A DNA stretch of 64,000 nucleotides from Dermanyssus gallinae (GCA_003439945.1 QVRM01002267.1:62001-126000), one strand, 5' to 3'. Shown: positions 1-12,229, counted from the first letter of the stretch. Made by a program: numbers and translations. Notes: generated from the sequence alone by a model not told the origin.

Positions 1-1336
1 CAAGTTTTTACATCTGATTTATCTAAAGCAGTAAAATGAAGGGTAGATTGTAGTGCAAAGACTGCAAGGTGAAGAGTTATTAAAGATACGGTTCTGTTCA
101 TCCGGCACATTTATTCGTTTGACTGCACTGAAGTCAGCAAACTCTAAAAAACTAATCTGATAAATCTGTAGTAATCCACAGAGATCGTTTTCGTGATTCG
201 TTGTTGTCAACGATTTATTTTATGTCGCCAGTTATCACCTTCTTCATAGAAGAGTGTTGCCGAATTTCGTAAATCATCATATGCGTGTTTATTTTTAATT
301 TAGTTGCAATTTGGCCCTTGCTCACTGTTAAAGACTAACCGGAAAACTTTACGACATAAACGCTATATTTTCGGCCGGAAATGGCAAAAGTCATTTGAAA
401 TTTAGTCTTCTTCCAGAGCTATGAACTGCATACGTCGACGAGTCCACCGGGAAAAATTGGATAACGTCCTGCAAACAAAAAAATGATAGCTATTATTGTC
501 AGTCAAAGACGACTTTTTGTGGCAGGCAGGTGAATCATTTGCACGGAGCCTTTGATGATTTATATGACAGATCATATGTTTTTGTTGTGATGTACCTTAC
601 GTGGTATTAACAGTAACCGTGGTAAATGTCAATTCTAAGTACAGCTATGTAAATCCCAGGCTGTGCTTCTAGCGGTTCTTGCGAGCTATGATGAAAATGA
701 AAGAATCTAAAAATGCAGACTTGCCGTTTTTATAATAAGTTAAACACTAAAGCATTTGTTTAACTGCTGTTGTGCTGAATAATATTTTGATTCAACGGCT
801 TAAAGTGTTTCATCTTAGACTCTAATGCTATCCGAATTAGTAGCGCTGGTGACTTGAGCGCCTAACGCGCTGTTCGAAACAGGACTGCACGTTCAAGCTA
901 CTGTTTACTGGGTATCTTCTTAATTTACTACATGTTGAATCGGCACTTTACTAAATACAGTTACTATTGCGAACCAGCTGGCATTCCACTTGTGTGCACT
1001 TCCACGAGCTCAGTGGGATTCAGATGTCCATATTGGAGGGCTCAAGAAAAGGTCGGAGCGCGTAAGCGAGCTGTAGTATATGTCGTCTTTCGTGTAAACT
1101 TCCGAATGGTGTGCGGCAGGAATCCTCCGACATAAATCTTTCTCTTTAGCAAGCTAAATTATTATTTAAATTTAAAGAAATTAACTTTAGCAGCCTGCCT
1201 AAATTACCCTAGGGCTCTGCCAGATGCAGTGCCAGTATCTGACTGCAATTTAGTCTCGCCCGGACGTTTGTATGTGCACGCTGTTATAAGCCACAAACTT
1301 GACAGCAACGCCGAAACGTTATGTTTGGCACATGTT
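1..1336. other. 5' flank without recognisable gene
   Basis: AT-rich sequence upstream of the first cassette. I see no Ig-coding exon, leader exon, copy of the promoter element, RNA gene or transposon coding remnant. The short open frames here have no recognisable content. Whether the array continues upstream of base 1 cannot be told. Confidence 0.5.
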
Positions 1337-1392
1337 GTTTAAATTTCGCGCTTTGCTGAGTGCGGTAGCGGCATCCTATGGGAGCGAGACTA
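1337..1392 (+). promoter_or_regulatory. Cassette 1 promoter element
   Basis: Diverged copy of the bipartite element. The first part reads AAATTTCGCGCTTTGCTGAG and the second GGGAGCGAGACTA. It lies about 170 bp before the cassette 1 ATG. The second box is well conserved, while the first has lost most of its TCTCG. Confidence 0.55.
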
Positions 1393-1505
1393 TGTTGTTG
1401 GCTTGCTCGAGTAAAATTGAAGTAACGGTCTAGAACGTCTCGAGTTGGGCCGAAACCTGCCACTTGCTGTGGAGTTGATTCCCTCGGCCATTCAGGACTG
1501 GTGAC

Positions 1506-2066
1506 ATGGGCAACGCATATCAACAAAGTGTCAGGATGTTGGTCCTGCTGTTTCTAAGGATTGAGTTGTGTATTTTCATTCTGGATGTTCACGCTGGAGC
1601 TTACGCAATGGGTACGTTACATAGGCATGCGTACACCCACTGGTGCATATACATGCATTTTAATAATAACTATACTCTCACCATCAATCGAGGTAAAAAT
1701 TGATAAAAAAAATACGTAGCTAAATCAATAGAACTCCCCTTTCGGTGAGAGTAACACGTTTGCTACTGCCGCACAAATAACCACACGCAGATCCGGTAAA
1801 GCTGGAGGATCTCGCGGATAGACGCGTGAAGGTGGGTCGCGTTGCCGCGTTTGTCTGCACTCTCTACGATGGCGACAATGTGACATTTTCGTGGAGCAAA
1901 GACAGAACTCTGCTCATTTCGGGCGGTAGGTTTCACATCGTAAGCACGCCAGCTTCGTCCACGCTAACCATTCATGGCGTTCAAGCGCTCGATGCTGGTA
2001 GCTATACGTGCATTGGAAGCAACCCCCTCTCCGAAGAACGCGTGTCGGCGACGCTAACTATCGAAG
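1506..2066 (+). CDS. Dscam: Short Dscam variable cassette 1 (leader + Ig1 exon)
   Basis: Leader exon 1506-1611 encodes a signal peptide with hydrophobic core MLVLLFLRIELCIFIL and ends at donor GTACGT in phase 1. The intron is 179 bp. Ig exon 1791-2066 (92 codons) follows an ACACGCAG acceptor. The Ig domain shows the B-strand Cys (FVCTLYDGDNV), C-strand Trp (FSWSKD) and F-strand signature DAGSYTCIGSN, then LSEERVSATLTIEG up to donor GTGAAC. By analogy with sDscam it is an extracellular N-terminal recognition domain, joined to constant exons outside the window. It is closest to cassette 2. The exon boundaries are my reading of splice signals and phase. Confidence 0.85.
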
Positions 2067-2101
2067 GTGAACATTTGTTCGTTTTTGCTATGGGGTATCT
2101 T

Positions 2102-2141
<40 letters not shown>

Positions 2142-3408
2142 CTAAATATATATATGCCTCTCTGACATGCCCTTCGATGTGTACTACAAAACAAGCAAAA
2201 CTTTAGATATTGGATATGTGGTGTTGAAAAATCGTGTAATAATCGGGCTCTGGGATGCCTTATTGACATTCTCTTAGTTTACGTTACGAAATGAGCACAT
2301 TTTGGACGAGACTCAGGTGGGCCAAGTATTGCTTCAGCTTGACTGCAGTTTGTACTGGTTTGACTTAATTGGAATTACCTGATATTTATATATATATATA
2401 TATATTTTTTTATTTTTAATGATTTTACTAGTCATGATTCATTCACCATAGAGTTGGTGGTTTGAATGACAGAACAGTACTGTGCTCTGACATTACGTAT
2501 ATATATATGTAAATATATCACAATTATACACTGACAGAGCACAACGATATGGTGAAACATGAGCGAGATAGAATATCTTCATGGCAATTCATGTTGTAGT
2601 AACCGTTGCTCTGTTTCGATTGAAGGGGCATACCTGTCACGTACAGGTCGGTACGTCTCTTTCGCTCTCTCTCCTATATCTCGTATCGGCGTCTAACATA
2701 CGTTGTATAATATAGGAGTCGCAGACCATTTCTACCCATACATGTACACGTTAATACTCTAATTTTTTTTGGCCAAGATTTAACGTTTACGGGACTGCTT
2801 TTGCATCGTTTCGTAAAACTGACCCCATAAACACAAATGTGTAGCGGTGGGGATCCCCCGGTTGCAATATATATACATATATATATATATATACTGAACT
2901 GTCCACGATAAATTGTTATTTTATGCCTGAACAAGGTAAAGAACCTGGCTAGTCAATTATTTTTACAAGCTAGACAGATGCACCTAGGTGATGTATATAC
3001 ATATGTACGTGAGAAAGTCCTACAACAAAAACTTTTTAAACTTGTTCCAATCGTTTGAGTCGTCACGTTACAATAACACGACTGGCATAGAGTAATTCGG
3101 CACAGGCGGTCGACCTTCTCAAAACCCATCTGAAAACGTTCTATGTAACGTGACGTGTGTTTGTACCAATGTACGCTTTGCTTAACCATCATTTGTGTCC
3201 TTGCGCTTTATCTGTCTCGTATGCTGACGATCTACGACAGTTGAGTCACATTGTACGCAAGCGCGTTGATACTACCACCATCGCATTCCCTCGTCTACGA
3301 GAAGATTGATGATAAGTGGATGATCTCGTATTCAGTGATTCACGATTTTGACCATGCTGCTTCTTCGACCAGGATCCGTATCTCTAGAACGGGTTGGCTG
3401 CCACCGGT
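2067..3408. repeat. Spacer 1-2 with TA tracts
   Basis: Non-coding spacer. It holds a (TA)n tract at about 2109-2141 and shorter TA runs near 2390 and 2870-2892. I see nothing else recognisable. Confidence 0.6.
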
Positions 3409-3470
3409 GATTTTAAAGAACCCGCCAAAATCTCGTTGATATCCTCCCGGCGTCCTGTGAACGAGGTTTT
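3409..3470 (+). promoter_or_regulatory. Cassette 2 promoter element
   Basis: Contains TTTTAAAGAACCCGCCAAAA followed directly by TCTCGTTG, then GAACGAGGTTTT. Both boxes are present. It lies about 305 bp before the cassette 2 ATG. Confidence 0.6.
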
Positions 3471-3714
3471 GTCTGGTCGCGTCAACCCGCTAGCGGTGAT
3501 TTCGGGAGGTCCAAATCAGTAGAATTCGCCTTCAACAACGGCAGACATCTACGCATGCTCAACCGAATCGTATGAGTGGTGGTGATACTGCTGCAGATGC
3601 TGCTATTAGTTCCGCTAGACGTGGTGTAGAGCTAGCCAAAGTGTGGATCTATCTGTGGACGCAATTTGGTGACCGTTTTGACGTCGTGCGACCGTACCCG
3701 GTAAATGGACAAGT

Positions 3715-4342
3715 ATGATCTTCCCAAAAACACTTCAATTGACACACCTGTTTCTGGTAGCCATGGCCACAACGCTCCTGATCGAGCTCTGCGAGACGAT
3801 GGGTATGTTTTGTCGTTTCTTTTCACACTTGCAGCAATGAGTCCTTAGCGAGCAGTGTCTTGTTCTCACCTGTTGTGTCCTGTATCCAGCCAGGACAACA
3901 GGCTGCGTTGCATGGACATGTTCTCTTCCTACTGCTGCCTCGGCTGGGCAGACATTGTTGTAGGAGCAGACCACGGTCCGTGGTCTTCGACCGCGCGTTC
4001 TGGAAAACGCGTCATCATCCAAAGGCTGTCTCATACGAATGCGCTTCGCGTGCCGCGTCTTCTTAGTTGCAGTGAAGCTTGAAGCACTCGACGACAGAAC
4101 TACGCGAGTTGGCCGGATCGCGGTTTTCACGTGCGCCCTCTACGAAGGAGACAACGTGAACTTTGCGTGGAGCAAAGATGGAACGTTGCTGAGGCCCGCC
4201 GATCGAATTCAGATACAGAGCAGTCCCGCGTCGTCGATGTTGACTATTCAGCGGGTCGAGTCGTCTGACGCGGGCAACTACACCTGCATTGGCAGTAATC
4301 CGCTGTCGGAGGAACGCGTCTCCGCGCGCCTAACAGTTCATG
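3715..4342 (+). CDS. Dscam: Short Dscam variable cassette 2 (leader + Ig1 exon)
   Basis: Leader exon 3715-3802 (29 codons + 1 base) starts MIFPKTLQLTHLFLVAMATT, a clear signal peptide, and ends at donor GTATGT. The ATG ten bases upstream gives a polar reading, so 3715 is chosen. The 270-bp intron ends TTAGTTGCAG. Ig exon 4073-4342 encodes KLEALDDRTTRVGRIAVFTC, then FAWSKDGTLL, DAGNYTCIGSN and LSEERVSARLTVHG. It is strongly similar to cassette 1, which points to local tandem duplication. Confidence 0.87.
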
Positions 4343-4497
4343 GTACTACGGCCCCCGCCGGGCGGTTACTTTCATTGTGACGCCAAATTTGCACGGTATT
4401 TTCGCTGCTGTCTTTCTGTCGCGGCATCGAATCGTTTTCCCAACCACCGATAATTATTCGAGCTACAATTGGGAGAGCGCAGAAGTTAATTCGCGTT

Positions 4498-4544
4498 GTC
4501 GTTGTTGTAGATACAATTTCTACAATTGTATCTACAACAACGAC
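4498..4544. repeat. Perfect 20-bp inverted repeat
   Basis: Arms 4498-4517 (GTCGTTGTTGTAGATACAAT) and 4525-4544 are exact reverse complements around a 7-nt loop. It could form a hairpin. No poly-T run or gene association suggests a function. Confidence 0.7.
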
Positions 4545-4639
4545 GAAATACCTACAGGGTTACTGTATGTGTTGATTGATTTTTTAGTTTATACATAATT
4601 ACGGTATTCCCGGTATTCCAAAGAATGCTTTACACTTGC

Positions 4640-4860
4640 ACGTCCCGAGCAAGGTAGCTTAGTGGCAAAAGCTTTTGCCTTGCATTCGGGAGGCCTGGGT
4701 TCGAGACCCAGACCGGCCATTCCTAAATTGGTTTTCATGGATTGAATGCCGGAGTGGAATAACAATCGACCCATGATCGAAAAAAAACGGGGAGCACAGA
4801 TGTGTCAATAAATAGAGATGGTGCATTACCATCCACCCCTCCCCCATTAAAAAAAATCAA
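4640..4860 (+). repeat. tRNA-derived SINE copy (family B)
   Basis: The head carries a polymerase III A-box-like TAGCTTAGTGGCAAAAGC and B-box GGTTCGAGACC. The would-be acceptor stems do not pair, so it is not a functional tRNA gene. The body runs into A-rich and (TA)n sequence. A related reverse-orientation copy lies near 50930-51060. Confidence 0.6.
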
Positions 4861-5267
4861 TTTCCTACCAACAATATATATATATATATATATATAAAGT
4901 ATCAGCTCTTAGAAATCTGAAATTAGCGGCCCATATTTGTTGTGGCCATTTATCAGTTGCAAAGGCAAATAGAGGACCGTGCACGTGTATCTTAAAAATA
5001 CTTTTGCATGGATTGAAAATGTTATGACACGGCCGACGCTTTTGGACCGCCTTAACTATCTACTTTTCTAGAGAAATTAAGAGAGGAGAAAATTTGTTCT
5101 AGCATGTAAACTGTTCGGAAGAACATTAAGTTCACGTTAAGCAGCATTCATCTCTTGAAGACTGGCGCACGTCGGTTCGGCTGGAGTCATAAATGCGGAG
5201 TGCGGACACGCTCAATGTCGTTCGAAGACACAAATAAAGGGTCCGTTTTTACATATGTACGCACGCC

Positions 5268-5332
5268 ATTCGAATATTGGCGCTGCAACCCGGGTTTCGG
5301 TTTTGTTATTGCCTGGAGACTGAGGCTAAGGA
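5268..5332 (+). promoter_or_regulatory. Possible orphan copy of the cassette promoter element
   Basis: CGAATATTGGCGCTGCAACC, then GGGTTTCGG and, 20 bp later, GGAGACTGAGGCTAAGG resembles both boxes in the right order and spacing. No leader or Ig exon is recognisable between here and cassette 3. It may be a remnant of a lost cassette, or chance. Confidence 0.3.
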
Positions 5333-6109
5333 CTGAGGCGACAGCCGTGCGATACAGACCTTTAGCCGATTTATTCTGTGATTAGGGATGAAAAACGGGT
5401 ATTGAAGTGGGTGAAGTTCTGTGTGACTTGATTGAAAGTGCACTCAAGCGCGTGTTTGCAGGACTGCTTCTCAGTTGTTCTGATCGGGACCTAGTGGTGG
5501 ATCGGGCATCTGTGGCAAGATTAAGTTGAAAATAAAACATGCAATTACGCACATCTAGGACGCGGGCAGTAGATGCCAATTTAGCGTTGGCGTAATACCA
5601 CGGGTTTTTACCTCTAACCTTAAGGAATCATGATATGTCGAGTGGCTGGTACCATCCGTTAATGTTACATTAACCCTCACTTTAACTTTAGGGCTTTTAG
5701 GGCTGCGTATGCATAGCGCACATTGCGAGTCTTTTGATTTGATGGTGATCGCGGCGAAGTCCGTAATGATATTTTTAAGCTTTGAGTAGCGTTCAAGAGT
5801 GCCTGTGCCATTTGTTAGCATGCTACAGGGAGTTCTCATTTAAAAGGCATCTCCGGCTGCGACCTCTCCGCGGTAAACGTGGTGCATAATTCGAACTTTG
5901 TTTACGTTGTCTTCTCCTCCTGAGTCACATAGAATGCATAATACGACGCAAATATTCTCCTAGCTCGTAAGGAATTGGGTCAGCGTGTAGGAAGGTGATC
6001 ACTCACATACAGACTGCCGGTAAATTATCAGTGAGAACAAAGCGGCGTAATTCTTTATCGACAACTATAGTATGAAATAGAGTTGATCTATCGTTGTAAG
6101 GCCTTGCAC

Positions 6110-6565
6110 GTTTAGTCGTGATCGGACCGTCTGTTCCGTGCCATCGAAAGCCCTGCTAGCAAAACGCGTGTGATCCACGTCACGGGCTCGTCGATGTCGC
6201 ACAAGACACATATGTCTACCTAGTCTTCCCGCTCTTCACCATGTAGGCCAGGAAGCTGCCTTAAGCGGTGAGATTTTAGGTTAGGTAGTACGTACATTTT
6301 GCGTACTCGGCACAACTTCATGGGACCCAAAATCAATGACCTAAGCCACGAGCTTGTGCCTCTCCGCTCCATTCCACTTAGTCTGCCAGCCTTCCTGAGT
6401 CTCCGTTCTTCCATCATCTGATCCCCGTATAAGATGTTATTGTTCTCTATCAGTTGTGGTCAAGGTATTATGCGGGCAAGTATCAGCACAGCGTCGGTGG
6501 ACACCGTTCTGTACGCTGTGGTGACCCTTATGGCAAGCGCCTTCTGCACCTTGTTTAGCTAACTT
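6110..6565 (-). mobile_element. Non-LTR retrotransposon relic
   Basis: On the minus strand, broken frames read LNKVQKALAIRVTTAYRTVS followed by TDAVLILARI. This resembles the segment after the reverse transcriptase in Jockey/R1-like LINEs. Further on, DICVLCDIDEP with TW resembles the C-terminal zinc motif. Stops and frameshifts make it a fossil. Confidence 0.6.
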
Positions 6566-6645
6566 AGAATGCCCTTCTATATATAATACACTACTACTAT
6601 ATTAGTACCGCTACACATTCAAACACTTGCTCTCTCACTCTTATA

Positions 6646-6708
<63 letters not shown>

Positions 6709-6927
6709 AAGCAAGCAGTTGGAATTCGAATTTGAATGCGCGGCTGACCAATTTGAGCCTCCCGATCGCTGCGCGAATGGTTCGTTATAATCCACCCTGC
6801 TAAAAAATATTGTTTGAACTTCACAGTGGATGTTATTCATGTAGTTTATGTGCGTTATATGTAGATTGACATTGACAACGTGGATTTATCATCGGAACTC
6901 CATCTTACAATGCTTGACCTCCCACTG

Positions 6928-6963
<36 letters not shown>

Positions 6964-7002
6964 CATATGAACACATACAGTGTGTATATATGTATATATT
7001 TA

Positions 7003-7043
<41 letters not shown>

Positions 7044-7653
7044 GTATGTATATATACAGTTGTTAGCTGCTCTCGGCATGTCATTGATAGAGGCAGTTAT
7101 ATCTTGCAGAGGTTAGCCAGGCAGACGCATGATGCTTAGTACTCGCCTGAGTGCACAGTCGGCAGACGCACTCCGTATACTCCTCGTGAAGCTTCGTATT
7201 CTCAAACAGGCCAGGTCATGATAGCCATGAACCATGTATCTGGTATAGACGTGGCGATTGTCACACGCAAAGTCCAGACCAGAGGTGAGATGCACTGAAA
7301 ATATCCAGGTCTCCAGTCTCTCGTCGAACCTGTTCAACATTATGTTTTCATTCGAGATGAAGCTTTCGAATGGTATTGTACTTGTCTTATACTTCAATCA
7401 AATTACCTCAACAATTAATGCATAGCATGGCATAAGGTACACAGGGCGGCTCTCTGAGAGTGAAATTACAAAAATTTGGTGATGTGATTAGCCTTATATT
7501 ACAATACACTGTCATGCAGTATTAAATTAATGCTGGCACCATTTGCCATTTGATTACCGTAAACCTACATATAAATATATATATATATATATATATCTTA
7601 CATTTTTACACATTACATTTTACATCCGCGTAGCTCTTGATATATAGCTCTCG
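6566..7653. repeat. TA-rich spacer before cassette 3
   Basis: Contains (TA)n at about 6650-6705, with further imperfect TA tracts at 6931-6960, 6980-7036 and 7575-7596. Reading frames of alternating Ile-Tyr through them are artefacts. I see no gene. Confidence 0.65.
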
Positions 7654-7714
7654 GTTCAAACCTGTCGCGGCAAAGTCTCGACCTCAGCTGCAGCCGCGGC
7701 TGGGAGCGAGACTA
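7654..7714 (+). promoter_or_regulatory. Cassette 3 promoter element
   Basis: TTCAAACCTGTCGCGGC, AAAGTCTCGACC, then GGGAGCGAGACTAAGG. The half-sites AGTCTCG and CGAGACT are exact inverted copies here. It lies about 180 bp before the leader ATG. Confidence 0.65.
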
Positions 7715-7835
7715 AGGTGTGCAGATGAACGGCAGTGGCCCGATCTGAGGACGATTGCTTGTCGTACAGCTACAATCTAGATGTGAACGCCGACTCGGTG
7801 GAGACAAGTCACTCCATAGACTGTATGCAGATCGT

Positions 7836-8671
7836 ATGCATGGCCTGCTGCGTGCCATCATGGCTTTCGTTACTGTGTGCACACTGTGTTCTACCCGTGA
7901 CCCGGTTTATCGTTTGCTCATTGTGGCCATCATAAGTGGTGCTCTCTTTCTGCAGCCCTCGTCCTGTATCGGTGAGTTCGTTCTGGTCTACGCTATAGTG
8001 GTCGCAATCAGCACTAGCTCGTGTGAATTGAAGTTTTCTTTTACTCCTGCGTGCGTTTTTCTCACACACAGCAATGTGCATGTTTTTTTATGATTTTGCA
8101 TTTTTATGGAAGCCGCCTTCAAGCCCCGCCCAAGACGCTGTCGGTGACAATTTGTTAACCACAGTGCGAATATACGATAACACGGATCGCTTATTAGATC
8201 TAATGTGTTTTTCTAATTATATAATAACTAATACATAATTTTCCATTTTAGCATTCCGTTTCTTAGCGTGACATTGTTTGCGTTGGTGCTGCTTTGCTAT
8301 TACTACTATACGATTGTATTCTTAGTGTAGTGCAGGTTACGTAAAACGTTGTGTCTGTGTGGATGGGAATTTCGGGCGCGGGCACCCTTTTTCAGAACGC
8401 GTCAGATTAGAGCCAATGTCGGCCAAGCAGATTCGCGTTGGCCGACCGGTAAAGCTCATCTGTACGCACTTTGAGGGCGACGGCGTCACGTTTGCATGGA
8501 GCCGTGATGGCCGGGTTTTGGTCACCGACGACCGTTTCAGTATTGCGTCGACGCCCGATTCGTCCACCCTAAAGATATCGAACACTCGCCAGTCGGATTC
8601 GGGCAGATACACCTGCATCGGATCAAACGACGTATCCGAGGACAGAACCTCCGCACTGCTAACTGTCCAGG
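7836..8671 (+). CDS. Dscam: Short Dscam variable cassette 3 (leader + Ig1 exon)
   Basis: Leader exon 7836-7971 encodes a long leader whose hydrophobic part includes LLIVAIISGALFLQPSSC, with donor GTGAGT in phase 1. An internal Met at 7860 is an alternative start. The 424-bp intron ends CCTTTTTCAG. Ig exon 8396-8671 encodes ERVRLEPMSAKQIRVGRPVK, then Cys, [21 protein letters not shown] and VSEDRTSALLTVQG before donor GTAGGC. The start of the exon, (E)RVR(L/I)(E/D)P, recurs in cassettes 9, 10 and 11. Confidence 0.86.
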
Positions 8672-9319
8672 GTAGGCAGCGTTCAAGTGTCGGTCTTCTA
8701 GTTTCTGTCTAGATTATTTATAGTATTGTAGTACCAATTGCAATTGGTGTTAACTAAGTTGGATCTAGAAACTAATAATAATTAAGCTAGTTTTTGTGCA
8801 CTTGCACCAGACTTGCACCGCCGCTGCTATGCTAGTTACAAACACAATGTTAATATAATGCATACATTCGCAATTACGTGTTCTCCGGGCGGCAAATTTA
8901 GCTAAATTTAATATTTCGTTATTGAGTTTAATATTTTCAGAATTAACACATTTTCGACAATTGTAACAAGTTAAGTATTTTGCAGAAAAATGTGTACACA
9001 TTATTGTGTGTAACAAACAAAGTATATATACATGTATGCTTATATACAAATGAAACATGTATGCATGTATGTGTATATATATATATACAGTATGATCAAT
9101 TTTTGTATATATTGCGACACAGATGTCCCACGCATGTAAATTTGGTACTGCACATGTGTCATAATTGTTTATGTACACTTATGCGCATAAACGTAAAGTA
9201 AGCTAAAAAAAAATCCTTTCGGGTTCCAGCTACAGGCTGAGAGCTGCTTTAGTTGTCTTTGTCAAAATCTCGTTTAGATAGTAATATTGGTCGCCAACAC
9301 TTTACAAATTTGGCAATCA

Positions 9320-9370
<51 letters not shown>

Positions 9371-10634
9371 CGGTGTATTGATGAAACTACGCCATACAAC
9401 GCTGGAGCTCACATAGAAAAAAAGTAATAGAACTTATATAAGAAGCGCCCACCTTCATATAAACGATCTTTCAGGGAGCGACTCCTCGCGGTGCTTTAAA
9501 ATACAGGGTAGCTGTCCTCCACATACAATGTACACAACACTTAACACAATCTGTTTATTGTGAGACTTTCTTGTATATATACTTCTACTAGCCGAACTTC
9601 CGCGATGCCTCGGAAACAACTCGGAGGGTCAATGATACATAAGTTTCTATTACCCTGGCTCTTTCGGGGATAACGCCAGAACTCCAGCTCCAATATATAC
9701 ATTTTTTTGAAAGTACAGGTAAAACAGAATTCGTTGGCGTTGGAAATGTTGGCGTGCTAATCGCCCTGTGCGGGGGTCAAAACAATACGAAGGTAGTTGT
9801 TTCGGCCTTAAAAGCTAGGCTGAAACTGTAGAAAATACTGATGGTCATCTCCACTAGGGCTAATGATCGGTACGTCAACACTTGAGTGGTCAGTGCTGGG
9901 CAAGAGTATGGTATTGCTGTCAACGATCGCAATGGCTGGTGCCAGCTTCTTCGCCTGGGTTGGCAACAGCACCATATTAAGAACATCAAAGCATCTAATA
10001 CGGAGCTCTAAGGGGTTCTAACCTCTACTACCTGCAACAACATACAAACGCTACTTGACCAACCAAAAAAGGAACGATAATTAGCGGCTAAGCCTCGATT
10101 ATCTTTATTTTTGTACAGAAGCGCAACGACCTAGCACTAAGCCAAGAAGGAATTACTCTTGTCGCAGGTCGGATGGCAGTAGACTCAAAGCATTCTGCTG
10201 TGGCTATGTGACCGATCTACGTCTCCGAACTTTATCTTATTGTATGGTCAAAGACGTGACAGTAGTCCCTTGAGGAAAACAATGAGAGGCTGTCTTGAGA
10301 TGTAGATACAGCTAAAGGAATAACATATCCTAGGCAAAATACGGCATTAAAACATATATATATATATATATATATACATGTATATGCCACAGTACATAAA
10401 AGATGCTACACTGACGTCGGCTTTTAGGACGATGGCGTATTTTGGACACAAACAGTCGGACGCAGATGCATGAATGTGTGTGTGTGTGTTTTCGCGCCAC
10501 TCAAATAATAAGAATAATAGTAAGGTAGTATTAGTTGCTCGATCAAGGCATCTTCTGGCGCAAATATTGTTGGCGCCAATTAAGGCGGAAGTTGTTTCTG
10601 CAGCCAAGGTTTGTGACGGGAGAAGCGTGACTAT
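8672..10634. repeat. Spacer 3-4 with TA tract
   Basis: Non-coding. It holds (TA)n at about 9321-9368 and shorter TA runs near 9075 and 10352-10374. An open minus frame at 9777-9989 could be part of a decayed retroelement, but I cannot identify it. Confidence 0.5.
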
Positions 10635-10695
10635 ATTCAATTTTGGCGCGCTAACCCGGCCCCCATTGTCGTAGCTGCAACGGTAGGGAGGCTAG
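10635..10695 (+). promoter_or_regulatory. Cassette 4 promoter element
   Basis: TTCAATTTTGGCGCGCTAACC then CGGC, and GGTAGGGAGGCTAGAC downstream. The TCTCG core is changed to CCCGG, as in cassette 10. It lies about 350 bp before the ATG. Confidence 0.6.
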
Positions 10696-10985
10696 ACTGT
10701 TTTGTCGATGCCACTCAACGCTAGTCTATAAAGTCAGGTCCTCCGAAGAAGCAGTCCAGGCAATACACATTGCACAGTCGAGTGCTGTTTGACTGGCGCG
10801 CACTGAGCTTTTCGGTCTATCTTCTTCGTTGTTTGCTGTGTGTTCTTTGGTCAAGTGAAAAAGTGAGAAGGCCGATTGTTGGGAGAACTGTCAAGGAGTT
10901 GTGGTAGCATCGTCGAATATTCGTTAGCTATTTTAGATGTAGACGTGAGTGCGTGATCGCATCGCTTTTGGATGAACGGGTCAAC

Positions 10986-11745
10986 ATGTGCGCAATCCAG
11001 CAGTTCAACCTCGTTCTTCTTAGTTGTGCCATCGTCGTCTTGGTGTGGACTGCTAGCGATACAGGTGTTGACTGCGTCACGTCAGGAGCTTTAGGTGAGT
11101 CTTGTTTCCTCGGTGTCCTTGTCTTGCTGCTACTACTATCTGACGGCTCGACACGTCCTGCATTCGGGCATCCTCGGGTGTCCTCGGATTCGATGTCATG
11201 TCTACTGTTTCCAGCTCCACTGTACTCTTGCTGCTACGGCTGCTTCTCTAGGACAAAAAAGAAACTCCTGCTCCTTCTACCTCAACTTGCAAAGTTTGCG
11301 CGTACATCTCGCGCGTATATAGTGCCGACAACCGGTTAAGCTTTGTCGGATACCTATATGTGGCTTGGTACAGGTACGTAGTGACGTGTAAACGAATTCG
11401 AAAGATAGATTCGGTAGTAGCCTTCATTAGTTGCATTAACAAAACAACGGTTAAACGGTTTGTGTTCAGAACCGGTCCGATTGGAGCCGTTAAACGCGAA
11501 ACGAGTTCGAGCGGGTAAGGCTGTCACGTTCACGTGCTCGCTGTACGAGGGCGAAAACGTGACGTTCTCGTGGAGCCGTCGAGGTGTCCTGCTGAAAACC
11601 GCTGAGCGCGTCGAGATCTCGGCGACGAGGTTCTCTTCGACGCTGTCGATCCGCGATGTCCGTGTCGACGACGCCGACAACTACGTGTGTGTGGCACGCA
11701 ATGCCGTCTCCGAGGAGAAGGCTTCGGCCGTTCTTCACGTTGAAG
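10986..11745 (+). CDS. Dscam: Short Dscam variable cassette 4 (leader + Ig1 exon)
   Basis: Leader exon 10986-11094 encodes MCAIQQFNLVLLSCAIVVLV and a short tail, ending at donor GTGAGT. The 375-bp intron ends GTGTTCAG. Ig exon 11470-11745 encodes EPVRLEPLNAKRVRAGKAVT, then FTCSLYEGENV, FSWSRRGVLL, DADNYVCVARN and VSEEKASAVLHVEG. The F-strand reads YVCVARN rather than YTCIGSN, a form shared with cassette 5. The domain is otherwise complete. Confidence 0.86.
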
Positions 11746-12229
11746 GTACAACAGCATTGCGTGCATTACTACTTAGCGATTTGCGCATGCACGTCAAAGT
11801 CACGTTAGTGCAAAATCAAAGTATCTAATTCTACGTGCGCGCAACTCGTTTCGACTGGCATTGGTGTCCGGTCAAGTAGATGTAATTGTCCTTCTATGAC
11901 TTGGCTTTTGCCGGTGTACAGTAACAAGTTTTGATTTTCTAACGAATTTCTAACACACACAAACGAACGAATTTCCAAAGGAAATGTGTTCGTTTTTGTG
12001 TGCTGGAAACGGTATTTTGAGACGAAAGCATCAACAAAGGAAGCAGCTTACCAAATTGTATATATAAATATATCTATTGTATATCTTTTCGCGCAGAAAT
12101 GTCTTTTTGCGAAATAGCTTAAAAGAACTTAACAGGTGTCTTCACATATCGAATTTATGGATGAACTAGTTTACTTATTAGTTAACTATTTCTTTTCTTT
12201 TATCATAACTTTCAGCCAAATCTGCATAT
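11746..12229. other. Spacer after cassette 4
   Basis: AT-rich non-coding sequence. An imperfect inverted segment near 11950-12000 (AACGAACGAATTTCC / GGAAATGTGTTCGTT) is the only structure seen. Confidence 0.4.

Noticed and set aside
4640..4720. Functional tRNA gene
   Set aside because: A and B boxes are present, but the 5' and 3' acceptor strands do not pair and an A-rich body follows, as in a SINE.
7113..7397. 94-codon minus-strand frame
   Set aside because: No recognisable domain, and it lies among TA repeats. It could be retroelement debris, but nothing identifies it.
8337..8618. Open minus-strand frame opposite the cassette 3 Ig exon
   Set aside because: It is the antisense shadow of the Ig exon. 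Similar frames occur opposite cassettes 4, 5, 12-17 and others and have no family resemblance.
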